DNA of 64,000 bases. Origin: Hamadaea sp. Its GTDB lineage: Bacteria > Actinomycetota > Actinomycetes > Mycobacteriales > Micromonosporaceae. The stretch lies in the NCBI RefSeq assembly GCF_013362815.1, contig NZ_JABFVK010000017.1, positions 1 through 64,000 on the forward strand, given 5' to 3'. Below are positions 40,644 through 49,341 of the stretch, piece by piece (position 1 is the stretch's first letter; the number at the start of each line of letters is the position of its first letter). The translations under genes and the position numbers were made by a program. The notes beneath the pieces are model-generated. The model was not told where the DNA came from. It saw only the letters and a program-made list of their open reading frames with translations, and ran no database searches.

Positions 40644-41972
40644 GTGAAGAGACTTCGGTACGCCGTCGCCCTTCTCGCCGCTGTGGCCACCGCGCTGTCG
40701 GTCACCGCGTGCGGCGGCGACGACGGAACCAAGCAGAACGACAAGGGCGAACTGGAGATCTGGATCCGGCAGGCGGCCGACTCCGACTCCGCGAAGACCG
40801 CCCAGCGCCTGGCCGAGGCGTTCACCAAGGCCAGCGGCATCCCGACCAAGGTCGTGGCGATCTTCGACGACTTCGAGACCAAGCTTCAGCAGCAGGGTGC
40901 GCAGCACAAGCTGCCCGACATCGTCATCAACGACACCGCTCAGCTCGGCAACATGCAGTCGCAGGGCTGGCTGCGCGAGGTGAACAAGTCCACTTTCGGC
41001 GGTGGTGACAAGATCTCCGAGCGAGCCTGGAAGGCGGCGACCGCCACCGACGGCAAGTACTACGGAGTCCCCTTCTCGGCGCAGGCCTTCCTGCTGCTGG
41101 TCCGGGCGGACTGGCGGAAGAAGCTGAACCTGCCCGAGCCCAAGTCGTGGGCCGACCTCGCCGCGCTGGCCTCGGCGTTCACGAAGAACGACCCGGACGG
41201 CAACGGCAAGGCCGACACCGCGGGGTTCGACATCCCGGGGACCACGCAGCGCGGCTACATGTCCTGGTACGCCTCCTCGTACATCTGGGGCAACGGCGGC
41301 GACTTCATCGAGGCGGCCGGCACGGGCAAGTGGAAGCCGGCCATCAACAACGCCAAGTCCGTCGAAGCGGTGCAGTGGTTGCAGGATCGGTTCTGCGACG
41401 ACAAGTCGGTCAACGCGGGTGCGGTGAACAACAACACCACGATCGCCCACGAGGTCTTCGAGAAGAACCAGGCCGGCATCTACCTCGTCGGCCCCTACGT
41501 GCTGGCCCGGTTCGTGAAGAGCCTGGGCACGGACAAAGTGGAGGCCATCCCGCTGCCGGCCGGTCCGTCCGGTGGGCCGGGCGCGCTGGCCGAGGGTGAG
41601 AACGTCTACCTGATGGCCGGCTCGGACAACCAGACCGGGCAGCAGAAGTTCGCCGAGTTCGCCACGTCGGTCGAGGGTCAGAAGATCGGCATGAACGCCG
41701 ACAACAACGGCGCGATCGTCCGGCTGCCGGTCAACACCGGCGTCGACATGGCCTCGGTCCGGCAGGATCCGCGGTGGCAGACCTTCAAGAAGGTCTACGA
41801 CGACGCCGGCGTCTACACCCCGCCGGTGCCGAACTGGGCGCCGTTCCGCCAGACCTCGGCCGACGCGATCAACGCCGTGATGGCCGACTGCGGCGCCGAC
41901 GTCAAGACAGCCATGGACAAGCTGGCCGGGCAGCTCGGCGACCTGCTGTCGAAGCAGAGCGCACTGGGCTGA
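40644..41972 (+). CDS. Sugar ABC transporter substrate-binding lipoprotein
   Basis: A 442-residue family 1 extracellular solute-binding protein. The lipoprotein signal ends LSVTAC, with the lipidated Cys near residue 25. The mature domain contains the family block FTKASGIPTKVVAIFDDFET and a hinge region with many aromatic residues (SWYASSYIWGNGGDF), typical of oligosaccharide binding. I chose the GTG at 40644, which has an AAGGAG site at optimal distance; a GTG two codons earlier is inside that site. It is the first gene of a three-gene importer operon without an ATPase, next to a secreted GH18 enzyme. Confidence 0.9.
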   Translation: MKRLRYAVALLAAVATALSVTACGGDDGTKQNDKGELEIWIRQAADSDSAKTAQRLAEAFTKASGIPTKVVAIFDDFETKLQQQGAQHKLPDIVINDTAQLGNMQSQGWLREVNKSTFGGGDKISERAWKAATATDGKYYGVPFSAQAFLLLVRADWRKKLNLPEPKSWADLAALASAFTKNDPDGNGKADTAGFDIPGTTQRGYMSWYASSYIWGNGGDFIEAAGTGKWKPAINNAKSVEAVQWLQDRFCDDKSVNAGAVNNNTTIAHEVFEKNQAGIYLVGPYVLARFVKSLGTDKVEAIPLPAGPSGGPGALAEGENVYLMAGSDNQTGQQKFAEFATSVEGQKIGMNADNNGAIVRLPVNTGVDMASVRQDPRWQTFKKVYDDAGVYTPPVPNWAPFRQTSADAINAVMADCGADVKTAMDKLAGQLGDLLSKQSALG

Positions 41973-42913
41973 TGACCGTTCGGACCGCGGAGGCCCGCCG
42001 CGCCAACGGGCCCACCGAGGAGCCGGGACGCACTCCGGAGCGCCGCCGAAAGTGGCGGCGCTCCCCCTACGTGCCCTGGCTGTTCCTTGCTCCCGCCTTG
42101 ATCCTGATCTTCTACTTCAAGTACCTGCCGATGGCGTACGGCCTGCGGATGAGCTTCTACGAAGTCCGCGGCTACCTCGGGGATCTCTACGTCGGCGGGC
42201 AGAACTACTCCGACATCGTGACGGACGACAAGTTCACGGCGGCGGCGTGGCACAGCGTCGTGCTCGCCGTCGGCACCACCGCCGGTTCGATGTTCTTCGG
42301 GCTGATCCTCGCACTGCTGCTCGAAGGCAGCTCCCGTACGCTCTGGTTCGTCCGCACGGCGGCATTCCTGCCGGTGGTCACCACCATCGCGGTCGCCGCC
42401 GAAGTGTGGCGGATCCTCTACCACCCCGCCGCCGACGGCCCGCTCAACTCGATCCTCGGCCTGATCGGCATCTCCCCCCAGCCGTTCCTCGCCGACGAGC
42501 AGAGTTCGCTGCTGTCGGTCATGGGCGTGGGGATCTGGCGCGGCGCGCCCTACGACATGATGATCTTCCTGGCCGGGCTCGCCGGGGTGGACCGAAGCCT
42601 CTACGAATCGTCCGCTGTGGACGGTGCGAACACCTGGCATCGGTTCCGCCACGTCACCGTGCCCGCCCTGCGCCCGGTCTTCGCCATCCTCATCACGCTC
42701 GCCGCGATCCGCGGCATCCGCGTGTTCACCGAGGTCTTCCTGCTCACCAACGGCGCGCCCAACGGGTCGACCGAGGTGCTGATGACCCTGATCTACAAAC
42801 TCGGCCTCCAGCAGGGCAAACTCGGCATCGCAGCGGCCGGGTCGATCCTGCTCTTCGGAGCCACCGTCGTGCTCACCGTGGCCGTCCGGGCGCTGCGCCG
42901 GCGGGAGGTCTAG
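41972..42913 (+). CDS. Sugar ABC transporter permease (MalF type)
   Basis: A 313-residue inner-membrane protein with six spans. A basic N-terminus (RTPERRRKWRRSPY) precedes the first span (VPWLFLAPALILIFYFKYLP). The EAA coupling loop is YESSAVDGANTWHRFRHVTV. It pairs with the permease encoded immediately downstream. The ATG overlaps the stop of the binding-protein gene by one base (TGATG). Confidence 0.92.
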   Translation: MTVRTAEARRANGPTEEPGRTPERRRKWRRSPYVPWLFLAPALILIFYFKYLPMAYGLRMSFYEVRGYLGDLYVGGQNYSDIVTDDKFTAAAWHSVVLAVGTTAGSMFFGLILALLLEGSSRTLWFVRTAAFLPVVTTIAVAAEVWRILYHPAADGPLNSILGLIGISPQPFLADEQSSLLSVMGVGIWRGAPYDMMIFLAGLAGVDRSLYESSAVDGANTWHRFRHVTVPALRPVFAILITLAAIRGIRVFTEVFLLTNGAPNGSTEVLMTLIYKLGLQQGKLGIAAAGSILLFGATVVLTVAVRALRRREV

Positions 42914-43786
42914 ATGAGCGCCGAACGCTTCGACACCGTCCTCGGGCTCGCGTACCGGCGCGGGGCCGTGGCGCGCATCCTCGTCATCCTGTTGTACGCA
43001 ATCCTGGTGCTGGTCTTCGCCGGTCCGTTGGTGGCCCTGATGATCGGGGCCTTCAGCAAGGTCGTCGACCCGACCGGGTTCTCCCTCATCCCCGAGGGCG
43101 GCTTCACCTTGCGCAACTTCATCGCGGCCGGGGACCGCAACGTCTACCACTACCTCTTCAACTCGTTCGTGGTGGTGGGCTTCGGTCTCCTGCTGCAGAT
43201 GCTCGTAAGCGTCTTCGCGGCGTACGCCTTGGCCCGGCACAAGATGCGGCTGGCCGCGCTGATCATGCTGATCATCCTGGCGACGATGATGCTGCCCGAG
43301 GAGGTCATCGCGATCCCGTTGTCGGTGGTGCTCGCCGACCTGCCCCCGTTCGACCTCGACCTGATCGGCACGTACGCCGGCATGATCCTGCCGGTCGGCG
43401 CGTGGGGCTTCTCCATCCTCGTGATGACGGAGTTCATGAAGGAGGTGCCGGTCGAGCTGGAGGAGGCGGCTCGCATCGACGGCGCGGGCGAGCTGCGTAC
43501 GTTCTTCTCGGTCATCCTGCCGTTGTGCCGGCCGGCCCTCGGGGTCATCGGTGTCTTCGGGTTCACGATGATCTGGGATCAGTACCTGCTGCCGCTGATC
43601 GTGGCCACCGACGCGACGCAGTACACGTTGCCGATCGCGCTGCGTACGCTGCGCTCGGACGAGGAGGTCGGGATCGGTGTGCTGCTCGCCGCCTCGATGC
43701 TCGCGCTGCTGCCCTCGGTGATCGCCTTCCTCGCCTTCCAGCGTCAGTTCGTCCGGGGGCTGACCAGCGGGGCGGTCAAGGGGTGA
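42914..43786 (+). CDS. Sugar ABC transporter permease (MalG type)
   Basis: A 290-residue inner-membrane protein with six spans. The EAA loop is LEEAARIDGAGELRTFFSVI, and the long periplasmic start (DPTGFSLIPEGGFTLRNF) is typical of MalG-type permeases. It starts directly after the stop of the upstream gene. No ATP-binding gene follows. Actinomycete sugar importers of this class commonly share a single ATPase (MsiK) encoded elsewhere. The 3' end overlaps the convergent HxlR gene by 11 bp. Confidence 0.92.
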   Translation: MSAERFDTVLGLAYRRGAVARILVILLYAILVLVFAGPLVALMIGAFSKVVDPTGFSLIPEGGFTLRNFIAAGDRNVYHYLFNSFVVVGFGLLLQMLVSVFAAYALARHKMRLAALIMLIILATMMLPEEVIAIPLSVVLADLPPFDLDLIGTYAGMILPVGAWGFSILVMTEFMKEVPVELEEAARIDGAGELRTFFSVILPLCRPALGVIGVFGFTMIWDQYLLPLIVATDATQYTLPIALRTLRSDEEVGIGVLLAASMLALLPSVIAFLAFQRQFVRGLTSGAVKG

Positions 43787-44144
43787 CGGTGGACCGGTCG
43801 TAGTGCGCGCGGGCGTGTGCGATGTCGGCCGCGTGGGCCTCGGCCCAGTCGATGAGTTCCCACGCGGTCTTCAGCAGCGTCTGCCCCATGGTGGTCAGCT
43901 CGTAGTCCACCCGGGGCGGCACGACCGCGTGCACCGTACGCTCGACCAGCCCGTCGCGTTCGAGGTTGCGCAACGTCACGGTGAGCATCCGCTGGCTGAT
44001 CCCCTCGATGGAGCGTTTGAGGTCGGTGAACCGGCGGCTGCCGTCGCGCAACTCGTAGACGACGTTGAGCGACCACTTGTCGCCGACTCGGTCGAGCACG
44101 TCGCGAACCTGGCAGGTCAGCTCGTCGTGAACAGACAGGTCCAC
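43776..44144 (-). CDS. HxlR-family transcriptional regulator
   Basis: A 122-residue winged-helix regulator. CQVRDVLDRVGDKWSLNVVY followed by LRDGSRRFTDLKRSIEGISQ and RMLTVTLRNLERDGLVERT are diagnostic of HxlR proteins, which often sense aldehydes, quinones or other electrophiles. The start is taken as the GTG at 44144, preceded by a GGGGG site. It is divergent from a LUD-domain gene, and a 12-bp direct repeat in the shared promoter (44158-44188) is the likely operator. An upstream in-frame start would overlap that promoter. Confidence 0.88.
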   Translation of the reverse strand: MDLSVHDELTCQVRDVLDRVGDKWSLNVVYELRDGSRRFTDLKRSIEGISQRMLTVTLRNLERDGLVERTVHAVVPPRVDYELTTMGQTLLKTAWELIDWAEAHAADIAHARAHYDRSTVTP

Positions 44145-44157
44145 GGTTACCCCCACG

Positions 44158-44188
44158 TCACTGAGGCAGGTTTTCCTCACTGAGGCAG
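44158..44188 (+). promoter_or_regulatory. Direct-repeat operator in HxlR/LUD divergent promoter
   Basis: tcactgaggcag occurs at 44158-44169 and at 44177-44188, a 19-bp period (about two helical turns). The second copy is followed by aaaatagtgcc, giving a partial dyad (cact...agtg). It lies 14-44 bp before the HxlR start codon and 84-114 bp before the LUD gene, and is a good candidate for HxlR binding. Confidence 0.6.
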
Positions 44189-44271
44189 AAAATAGTGCCT
44201 TCTTCCGCTTCCGTCCAGAGTTCCCGACGATGGGGTCAGTTACTCGGGAGAACTGAGGAAGGAAGCACCAC

Positions 44272-44904
44272 ATGACCCAGCAAGCCCCCGCGATCGACGA
44301 GACGTTCGGCGTACCGGCCTCGGCGGAGCAGCTCGACAAGACGGCCGAAGCGTTGCGCGCCAACGGTTTCGTCGTCCACGTCGTCGACACCGCCGAGGAC
44401 GCCCGCAAGCTCGTCGTCGGCGAGCTCGTGCCGCGCGACCTCACCGTCTTCACCGCCAGCAGCGAAACCCTGCGGCTGTCGGGCATCCTCGCCGACCTCG
44501 ACGAGTCCGGCGGCTTCCAGTCCGTCCGCGCCGAGGCGGGCGAACTAGGCGACGACCTGTGGGCCCGGATTCGGCTGGGCGCACTGCCGGACGTCGTCGT
44601 CGGCAGCGTGCACGCCGTCACTGCGGAGGGTCACCTCGTGATCGGCTCGGCCAGCGGCAGCCAGTTCGCCCCGTACGCCTCCGGCGCGAAGAAGGCGGTC
44701 TGGGTCGTCGGCGCGCAGAAGCTCGTCCCCGATCTCGCGACCGGCCTGCGGCGACTGCGTACGCACAGCCTGCCGAAGGAGTGGCGGCGGCTGACCGAAC
44801 TGGTCGGGCAGACCTCGTTCCTCAGCCGCATCCTCATCATCGAGCACGAATGGTTGCCGGAACGCGGAGTGGTGGTGCTCGTCCGGGAGACGATCGGCTT
44901 CTAG
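44272..44904 (+). CDS. LUD-domain protein (LutC/YkgG-like)
   Basis: A 210-residue protein of the lactate-utilisation (LUD, formerly DUF162) family. ANGFVVHVVDTAEDARKLV, VFTASSETLRLSGI and the Gly/Ser-rich GHLVIGSASGSQFAPYASGA follow the family pattern. LUD proteins usually accompany iron-sulphur lactate oxidases, but no LutA or LutB gene is present here, so this is a solitary member. Divergent coupling with an HxlR regulator suggests induction by a small electrophilic or redox-active compound. Confidence 0.8.
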   Translation: MTQQAPAIDETFGVPASAEQLDKTAEALRANGFVVHVVDTAEDARKLVVGELVPRDLTVFTASSETLRLSGILADLDESGGFQSVRAEAGELGDDLWARIRLGALPDVVVGSVHAVTAEGHLVIGSASGSQFAPYASGAKKAVWVVGAQKLVPDLATGLRRLRTHSLPKEWRRLTELVGQTSFLSRILIIEHEWLPERGVVVLVRETIGF

Positions 44905-44919
44905 GTCGCCGGTCGACGT

Positions 44920-45204
44920 CTACGCGGTCGGGAGGATGAGGAAACCGGTGTCGCCCGCCGGTTCTTCCTCCTCCACCGTGAAGCTCTTCACCACGGCGTC
45001 CTCCGGACCGCGCCGCGCCCAGTTCAGCAGCCGTTCCACGTCGGCCGGCGCGCCTTCGAAGGCCGCTTCGACGGCGCCGTCGCGGCGATTGCGAACCCAG
45101 CCGGCAACGTTATGCGCCAGCGCTTTGCGGCGGCAGGTGTCGCGGAAGTAGACGCCTTGTACCAGGCCGGCGACCACCACCCGCCTGCGGATTAGCTCGC
45201 CCAT
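44920..45204 (-). CDS. acyP: Acylphosphatase
   Basis: A 94-residue acylphosphatase, which hydrolyses carboxyl-phosphate bonds. The phosphate loop is VVVAGLVQGVYFRDTC with catalytic Arg in FRDT. The partner Asn is in AGWVRNRRDGAVEAAFEG. Length and order are normal. The ATG at 45204 shares one base with the stop of xth (TGATG), so it is translated in tandem with exonuclease III. Confidence 0.92.
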   Translation of the reverse strand: MGELIRRRVVVAGLVQGVYFRDTCRRKALAHNVAGWVRNRRDGAVEAAFEGAPADVERLLNWARRGPEDAVVKSFTVEEEEPAGDTGFLILPTA

Positions 45205-45971
45205 CAGCCGAGATCCACCACGATGGGAGCATGGTCCGACGGGCCCTTGCCCTTGCGGGCCTCCCGGTCGATGTAGGCCCGGGTCACCCGGTCGGTGAGC
45301 GCCTTGGTCGCGTACACGAGGTCGATGCGCATTCCCTTGTCCTGGTGGAACATCCCGGCTCGGTAGTCCCAGTAGGTGAACGGATTCGGTCCCTTCATCG
45401 GCTGCGGGACGATGTCGTGCAGGCCGAGGTCCCGCAGGCGGGCCAGGGCCGCGCGCTCGTCCGGCGTCACGTGGGTCGCCCCGATGAACTGCGCGGGGTC
45501 CCAGACGTCCGCGTCGGTCGGTGCCACGTTGTAGTCGCCGCACACCGCGAGCTGCGCCCACTGTCCCAGCTCGTCGGCGAGCGCGGTCCGCAGGGCCGCC
45601 AACCAGTTCAACTTGTACGCGTAATGCGGGTCGTCGGGGGTGCGCCCGTTCGGCACGTAGACCGACCACACCCGTACGCCGCCGCAGGTCGCGCCGAGCG
45701 CCCGCGCCTCGGGGTCGGGGAAGCCCGGTTCGCCGGGGAAGCCGACCGACACGTCGGCCAGCCCGACCCGGGACAGCACGGCGACCCCGTTCCACCGGCT
45801 CAGCCCGTGAGCTGCGGTCTCGTAACCGAGCTTGTCCACCTCGGCGACCGGGAACTCGGCCGTCTTCGTCTCCTGGAGGCAGACGACGTCGGGTTGGACG
45901 GACTCCAGCCACTCGAGCAGCCTCGGTAGACGGGCGTTGACCGAATTGACGTTCCAGGTCGCCAGTCGCAT
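45204..45971 (-). CDS. xth: Exodeoxyribonuclease III
   Basis: A 255-residue AP endonuclease/3'-exonuclease of the EEP fold, acting in base-excision repair. MRLATWNVNSVNARL starts the domain, the metal ligand Glu is in CLQETKT, and VCGDYNVAPTDADVWDP and the C-terminal GPSDHAPIVVDL carry the catalytic Asp/Asn and Asp-His. The ATG at 45971 fits the fold start exactly. It is coupled to acyP and divergent from the DUF1697 gene. Confidence 0.94.
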   Translation of the reverse strand: MRLATWNVNSVNARLPRLLEWLESVQPDVVCLQETKTAEFPVAEVDKLGYETAAHGLSRWNGVAVLSRVGLADVSVGFPGEPGFPDPEARALGATCGGVRVWSVYVPNGRTPDDPHYAYKLNWLAALRTALADELGQWAQLAVCGDYNVAPTDADVWDPAQFIGATHVTPDERAALARLRDLGLHDIVPQPMKGPNPFTYWDYRAGMFHQDKGMRIDLVYATKALTDRVTRAYIDREARKGKGPSDHAPIVVDLG

Positions 45972-46026
45972 GACCCCACCGTAGGCCATAGGGGTGACAC
46001 CCCGTGCGCGTGGGATGATCGAGTCC

Positions 46027-46566
46027 ATGGCGAAGTTCGCGGTCCTCCTGCGGGGCATCAACGTCGGTGGCAGCAACAAGGTCGGCATGGCCGACCTGCG
46101 GGCTCTGCTCGGCGAGCTCGGCTTCACCGAGGTGAAGACGCTGCTCCAGAGCGGCAACGCCGTCTTCGACGCTCCGAAGGGCACCCCGGCGCAGCTCGCC
46201 GAGCAGATCGAGAAGGCGCTGGAAGAGCGCTACGGCCGGGTGATCGGCTGCGTCGTGGTGACCCGGGCCGACCTGGACCGCATCGTCGAAGCCAATCCGC
46301 TGGCCGGGATCGCCGACAAGCCCTCCTACCAGCTCGTCACCTTCCTCAACGGCAAGCCGGAGGCGAAACTGTTCGCCGACGACGACGCGACGGCGTACGC
46401 CCCGGAGGTCGTGCTGGTGGGCGAACGCGAGATCCACTCGTGGCACCCGAACGGTCAGGCCAACTCGAAGCTCAGCCCGACCTGGTGGAAGAAGCGGCTG
46501 CCCGGGCTGGTCGCGACCGCCCGGAACTGGAACACCGTCCTGAAGCTGCGCGACCTGCTCGACTAG
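46027..46566 (+). CDS. DUF1697 family protein
   Basis: A 179-residue protein. It begins MAKFAVLLRGINVGGSNKVG, with the family block LLQSGNAVF and a C-terminal TWWKKRLPGLVATARNWNTV. DUF1697 proteins are widespread, cytoplasmic and of unknown function. ATG at 46027 is used. The gene is divergent from xth with a 55-bp gap and converges on the epimerase gene with a 15-bp gap. Confidence 0.9.
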   Translation: MAKFAVLLRGINVGGSNKVGMADLRALLGELGFTEVKTLLQSGNAVFDAPKGTPAQLAEQIEKALEERYGRVIGCVVVTRADLDRIVEANPLAGIADKPSYQLVTFLNGKPEAKLFADDDATAYAPEVVLVGEREIHSWHPNGQANSKLSPTWWKKRLPGLVATARNWNTVLKLRDLLD

Positions 46567-46581
46567 CCGTCGGCGGCCGGG

Positions 46582-47472
46582 TCAGCCGCGCGGGTGCTTG
46601 GCGACGAAGTCCGCGATGTACTCGTTCAGCTTCACCGTCGGCTCCCAGCCCAGTGTGGCCGCCTTGCTGGTGTCGGCCCGGCCCCGCGTACGCTCGCCCC
46701 GCAGCGCGGGCACCATCTCGATCTCGGTGCCGAACATCTGCGCGACCTCCAGCAGCGGCCACTCCCGGCCGGTGCCGAGCAGGTAGCCGTCGCCGGAGCC
46801 CTTCTCGGCAGCCAGCACCACGCCCCGGACGATGTCGCTCACGTGCGTGAAGTCGCGGGTCTGCGTACCGGGGTCGACGACGGTCAGCGGCTCGCCCGCG
46901 AGGTACTGGCGCTCGAAGATGCCGATGACGGTCGCGTAGCGACCCTCGGTGATGTGCCACGGCCCGTACGCGTTGTAGAAGTACGTGATCGCGTAGTCCA
47001 GCCCGTACCAGCTCGCGAAGTTCTTGATGTACTCGATGTTCTTCGCCTTGGTCCAGGCGTACGGGTTGAGGTTCTCGTCCGCCCCGTCGTTGCCGAACTT
47101 CGAGCTCGATCCGGCGTACACCAGCTTCGCGCCGTGCTCGTGGGCGAACTTGACGACCTCTTTCGTCCCGTGGAGGTTGAACTCCCAGGTGAGGTCGATG
47201 TCGTCGAAGGACTGCACGATCCGGGAGTACTCCCCCAGGTGGAACACGGTGTCCGGGCCGGGCAGGCCATGCTCGGCCCAGATCTTGCGGATGTCGACCG
47301 TCGACCCCGTCAAGTACCGCACCCGCGGATCGGCGACGTGTTTTTCCACGGATCCCGTGAAGTAGTTGTCCACGGAGATGATCTGGGCGTCGGGGCGCTC
47401 CGTCAGCAGGAGCTTGATCAGATTGCCGCCGACGAACCCGGCGCCGCCGGTCACGAGGATCGTAGAAGTCAC
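46582..47472 (-). CDS. NAD-dependent nucleotide-sugar epimerase/dehydratase
   Basis: A 296-residue extended SDR. The NAD-binding loop is TGGAGFVGGNL at the N-terminus. The catalytic Tyr-x-x-x-Lys is NPYAWTKAK, with the preceding SSSKFG supplying serine. VYAGSS and TYFYNAYGPWHITEGRY resemble UDP-glucose 4-epimerase-like enzymes. It probably interconverts nucleotide sugars for cell-envelope polysaccharide, but no glycosyltransferase lies nearby to narrow the substrate. Divergent from the DUF72 gene, with an 85-bp gap. Confidence 0.87.
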   Translation of the reverse strand: MTSTILVTGGAGFVGGNLIKLLLTERPDAQIISVDNYFTGSVEKHVADPRVRYLTGSTVDIRKIWAEHGLPGPDTVFHLGEYSRIVQSFDDIDLTWEFNLHGTKEVVKFAHEHGAKLVYAGSSSKFGNDGADENLNPYAWTKAKNIEYIKNFASWYGLDYAITYFYNAYGPWHITEGRYATVIGIFERQYLAGEPLTVVDPGTQTRDFTHVSDIVRGVVLAAEKGSGDGYLLGTGREWPLLEVAQMFGTEIEMVPALRGERTRGRADTSKAATLGWEPTVKLNEYIADFVAKHPRG

Positions 47473-47557
47473 CCGACCACTTTAGTTGCGCAGGCCGCCG
47501 ACCAGGTAGCCGACCGGTGGCCCGATACGATTCGCCGGAATTGGGTATCGGTGTCCC

Positions 47558-48277
47558 ATGCTTGTCATCGGAACCTCGGGCTGGCAGTACCGAGACTGGC
47601 GGGGCCGGTTCTACCCGGCGGACCTGGCCCAAGCGCACTGGCTGGAGTACTACGCCGAGCGCTTCGCCACCGTCGAGGTCAACAACGCGTTCTACCGCCT
47701 GCCCAAGCGCTCGACCTTCGAGCAGTGGCGGGCGCGCACGCCGGACGGGTTCTGCGTCGCGGTGAAGATGAGCCGCTATCTGACCCACATCAAGCGGCTC
47801 AACGAGCCCGCCGAGCCGGTCGCGCGATTCCTCGGCCGGGCCGAGGCGCTCGGCGACCGGCTCGGGCCGGTACTGCTGCAACTTCCGCCGACGCTGCGGG
47901 CTGACACCGACGCGCTCATCGAGACGCTCCAGCGCTTCCCCCGAGACGTCCGGGTGGCGGTCGAACCGCGGCACTCCTCCTGGTGGACTGACGACGTACG
48001 CCGCGCATTGGAGAAGCACAACGCCGCCCTGAGCTGGGCGGATCGGGGTGGGCGCCCGGTCACGCCGCTGTGGCGTACGGCGGACTTCGGTTATCTGCGG
48101 CTGCACGAGGGGCGAGCACATCCCCGGCCGCACTATGGGCGTACGGCGTTGAAGACCTGGCTCGCCCGGATCGAGGACGCGTTCGACGCCGAACCCGTCT
48201 ACGTGTACTTCAACAACGATCACGGCGCGGCCGCCACCGACAACGCGGAGACCCTCGTCCGACTGGCTAAAACGTGA
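47558..48277 (+). CDS. DUF72 family (YecE-like) TIM-barrel protein
   Basis: A 239-residue protein. It starts MLVIGTSGWQYRDWRGRFYP and carries FATVEVNNAFYRLPKR and VYVYFNNDHGAAATDNA, all characteristic of the DUF72/YecE family. The fold is a TIM barrel similar to xylose-isomerase-like enzymes. The activity is not established. The 3' end overlaps the convergent oxidoreductase gene by 11 bp. Confidence 0.9.
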   Translation: MLVIGTSGWQYRDWRGRFYPADLAQAHWLEYYAERFATVEVNNAFYRLPKRSTFEQWRARTPDGFCVAVKMSRYLTHIKRLNEPAEPVARFLGRAEALGDRLGPVLLQLPPTLRADTDALIETLQRFPRDVRVAVEPRHSSWWTDDVRRALEKHNAALSWADRGGRPVTPLWRTADFGYLRLHEGRAHPRPHYGRTALKTWLARIEDAFDAEPVYVYFNNDHGAAATDNAETLVRLAKT

Positions 48278-49175
48278 GCACCACCTTGCCGGGCAGGCCG
48301 CCGGTCGCCATGATCCGGTGTGCCTCAGCCGCCCGCTCGAACGGGATGGTCGCCGCGACCCGCGTACGCAGCCGCCCGACGGCCGCCGCCGTCACCAGGT
48401 CGCGCAACGTCCGCTGATCCGGCCGGACGAGCACGACCTGCTGGCGTACGCCCCGCGCCGGGTCGACCGGCTCGGTCGGACGGGTAGTCACGAGGATTCC
48501 GCCGTCCTTGGTCGCCTCCGCCGCCGCCCGGCCCACCGGAACCGCGTCGAGGACCGCTGGTGCCTGACCGGCCGCGCCCGGCCCCGCCGACCGCGTGACG
48601 ACCTCGTCCGCGCCGATCTCGCGTACCCAATCTTGATCATGATCGTTCGCCACGGCCAGGACGCGCCGCCCGGACTGGCGGGCAAGCTGGACCGCGAGCC
48701 CACCCACCCCACCGCTCGCCCCCACCACCAGCAGCGGGCCCTCGCCCGCGAGCATCCGCACGGCCTGGCTCGCGGTCTGGCCGTTGAGCGGCAGCGTGGA
48801 CGCGGTCGCATAGTCGAGTGCGGTGGGCAGTTCGGTGATCCAGTCGACGTCGACCGCGAGGAGCTGGGCGTACGAGCCGGGCGCGCCGCGCGTGAGGTGC
48901 CACGGCACGAGACCGGCCACCCGATCGCCGACGTGGAACCGGCTGTCCGACGCGCCGACCGCCACCACGTCGCCGGCGAAGTCCCAGCCCGGGAGGAACG
49001 GCGGCGTGACCGGGCCACCCGGGAGCCGCCCCGTCCGGGCCGCCGCGTCGGCGGGTTGTACGCACACCGCTCGTACGCGGACGAGCACCTGACCTGGCCC
49101 GGCGACCGGATCGGGCAGGTCCACGACGTGCAGGACCTCCGGTCCACCCAGCGCGGTGACTGCGATCGCACGCAT
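48267..49175 (-). CDS. Zinc-independent MDR oxidoreductase (quinone reductase-like)
   Basis: A 302-residue medium-chain dehydrogenase/reductase. The GroES-like part begins MRAIAVTALGGPEVLHVVDL, and the Rossmann motif is VVGASGGVGGLAVQLARQ. Zinc ligands are absent. It resembles the enzyme at 31215-32117 in length and architecture, and probably reduces quinones or alkenals with NADPH. No MerR-type promoter is visible upstream, unlike the other copy. A good ggaggtgggag leader precedes the ATG. Confidence 0.88.
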   Translation of the reverse strand: MRAIAVTALGGPEVLHVVDLPDPVAGPGQVLVRVRAVCVQPADAAARTGRLPGGPVTPPFLPGWDFAGDVVAVGASDSRFHVGDRVAGLVPWHLTRGAPGSYAQLLAVDVDWITELPTALDYATASTLPLNGQTASQAVRMLAGEGPLLVVGASGGVGGLAVQLARQSGRRVLAVANDHDQDWVREIGADEVVTRSAGPGAAGQAPAVLDAVPVGRAAAEATKDGGILVTTRPTEPVDPARGVRQQVVLVRPDQRTLRDLVTAAAVGRLRTRVAATIPFERAAEAHRIMATGGLPGKVVLTF

Positions 49176-49276
49176 CTCCCACCTCCGTGGCGTCCAGTGT
49201 GGACGGCGCTTATCACCATCGCAAGCATCGATCTACATCTCAGGAACGTGACGTAGCTCGCAGCCTCTGGTCGATC

Positions 49277-49323
49277 CGGACTCCAGTCCGCTACCGTTCT
49301 CGAAGTAAGCGGACTTCGGTCCG
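49277..49323. promoter_or_regulatory. Two palindromic operators upstream of azoreductase gene
   Basis: cggact-cc-agtccg (49277-49290) and cggac-ttcg-gtccg (49310-49323) are perfect dyads with centres 33 bp apart, about three helical turns. The second ends 18 bp before the GTG start. This matches tandem sites for a TetR- or HxlR-type repressor of azoreductase genes. The regulator is not in the window. Confidence 0.6.
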
Positions 49324-49341
49324 AATCTGAGGAGGGTTCTC

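Noticed and set aside
40644-43786. Missing ATPase interpreted as a broken operon
   Set aside because: Sugar importers of this class in actinomycetes commonly use one shared ATPase encoded elsewhere, so absence here is normal.
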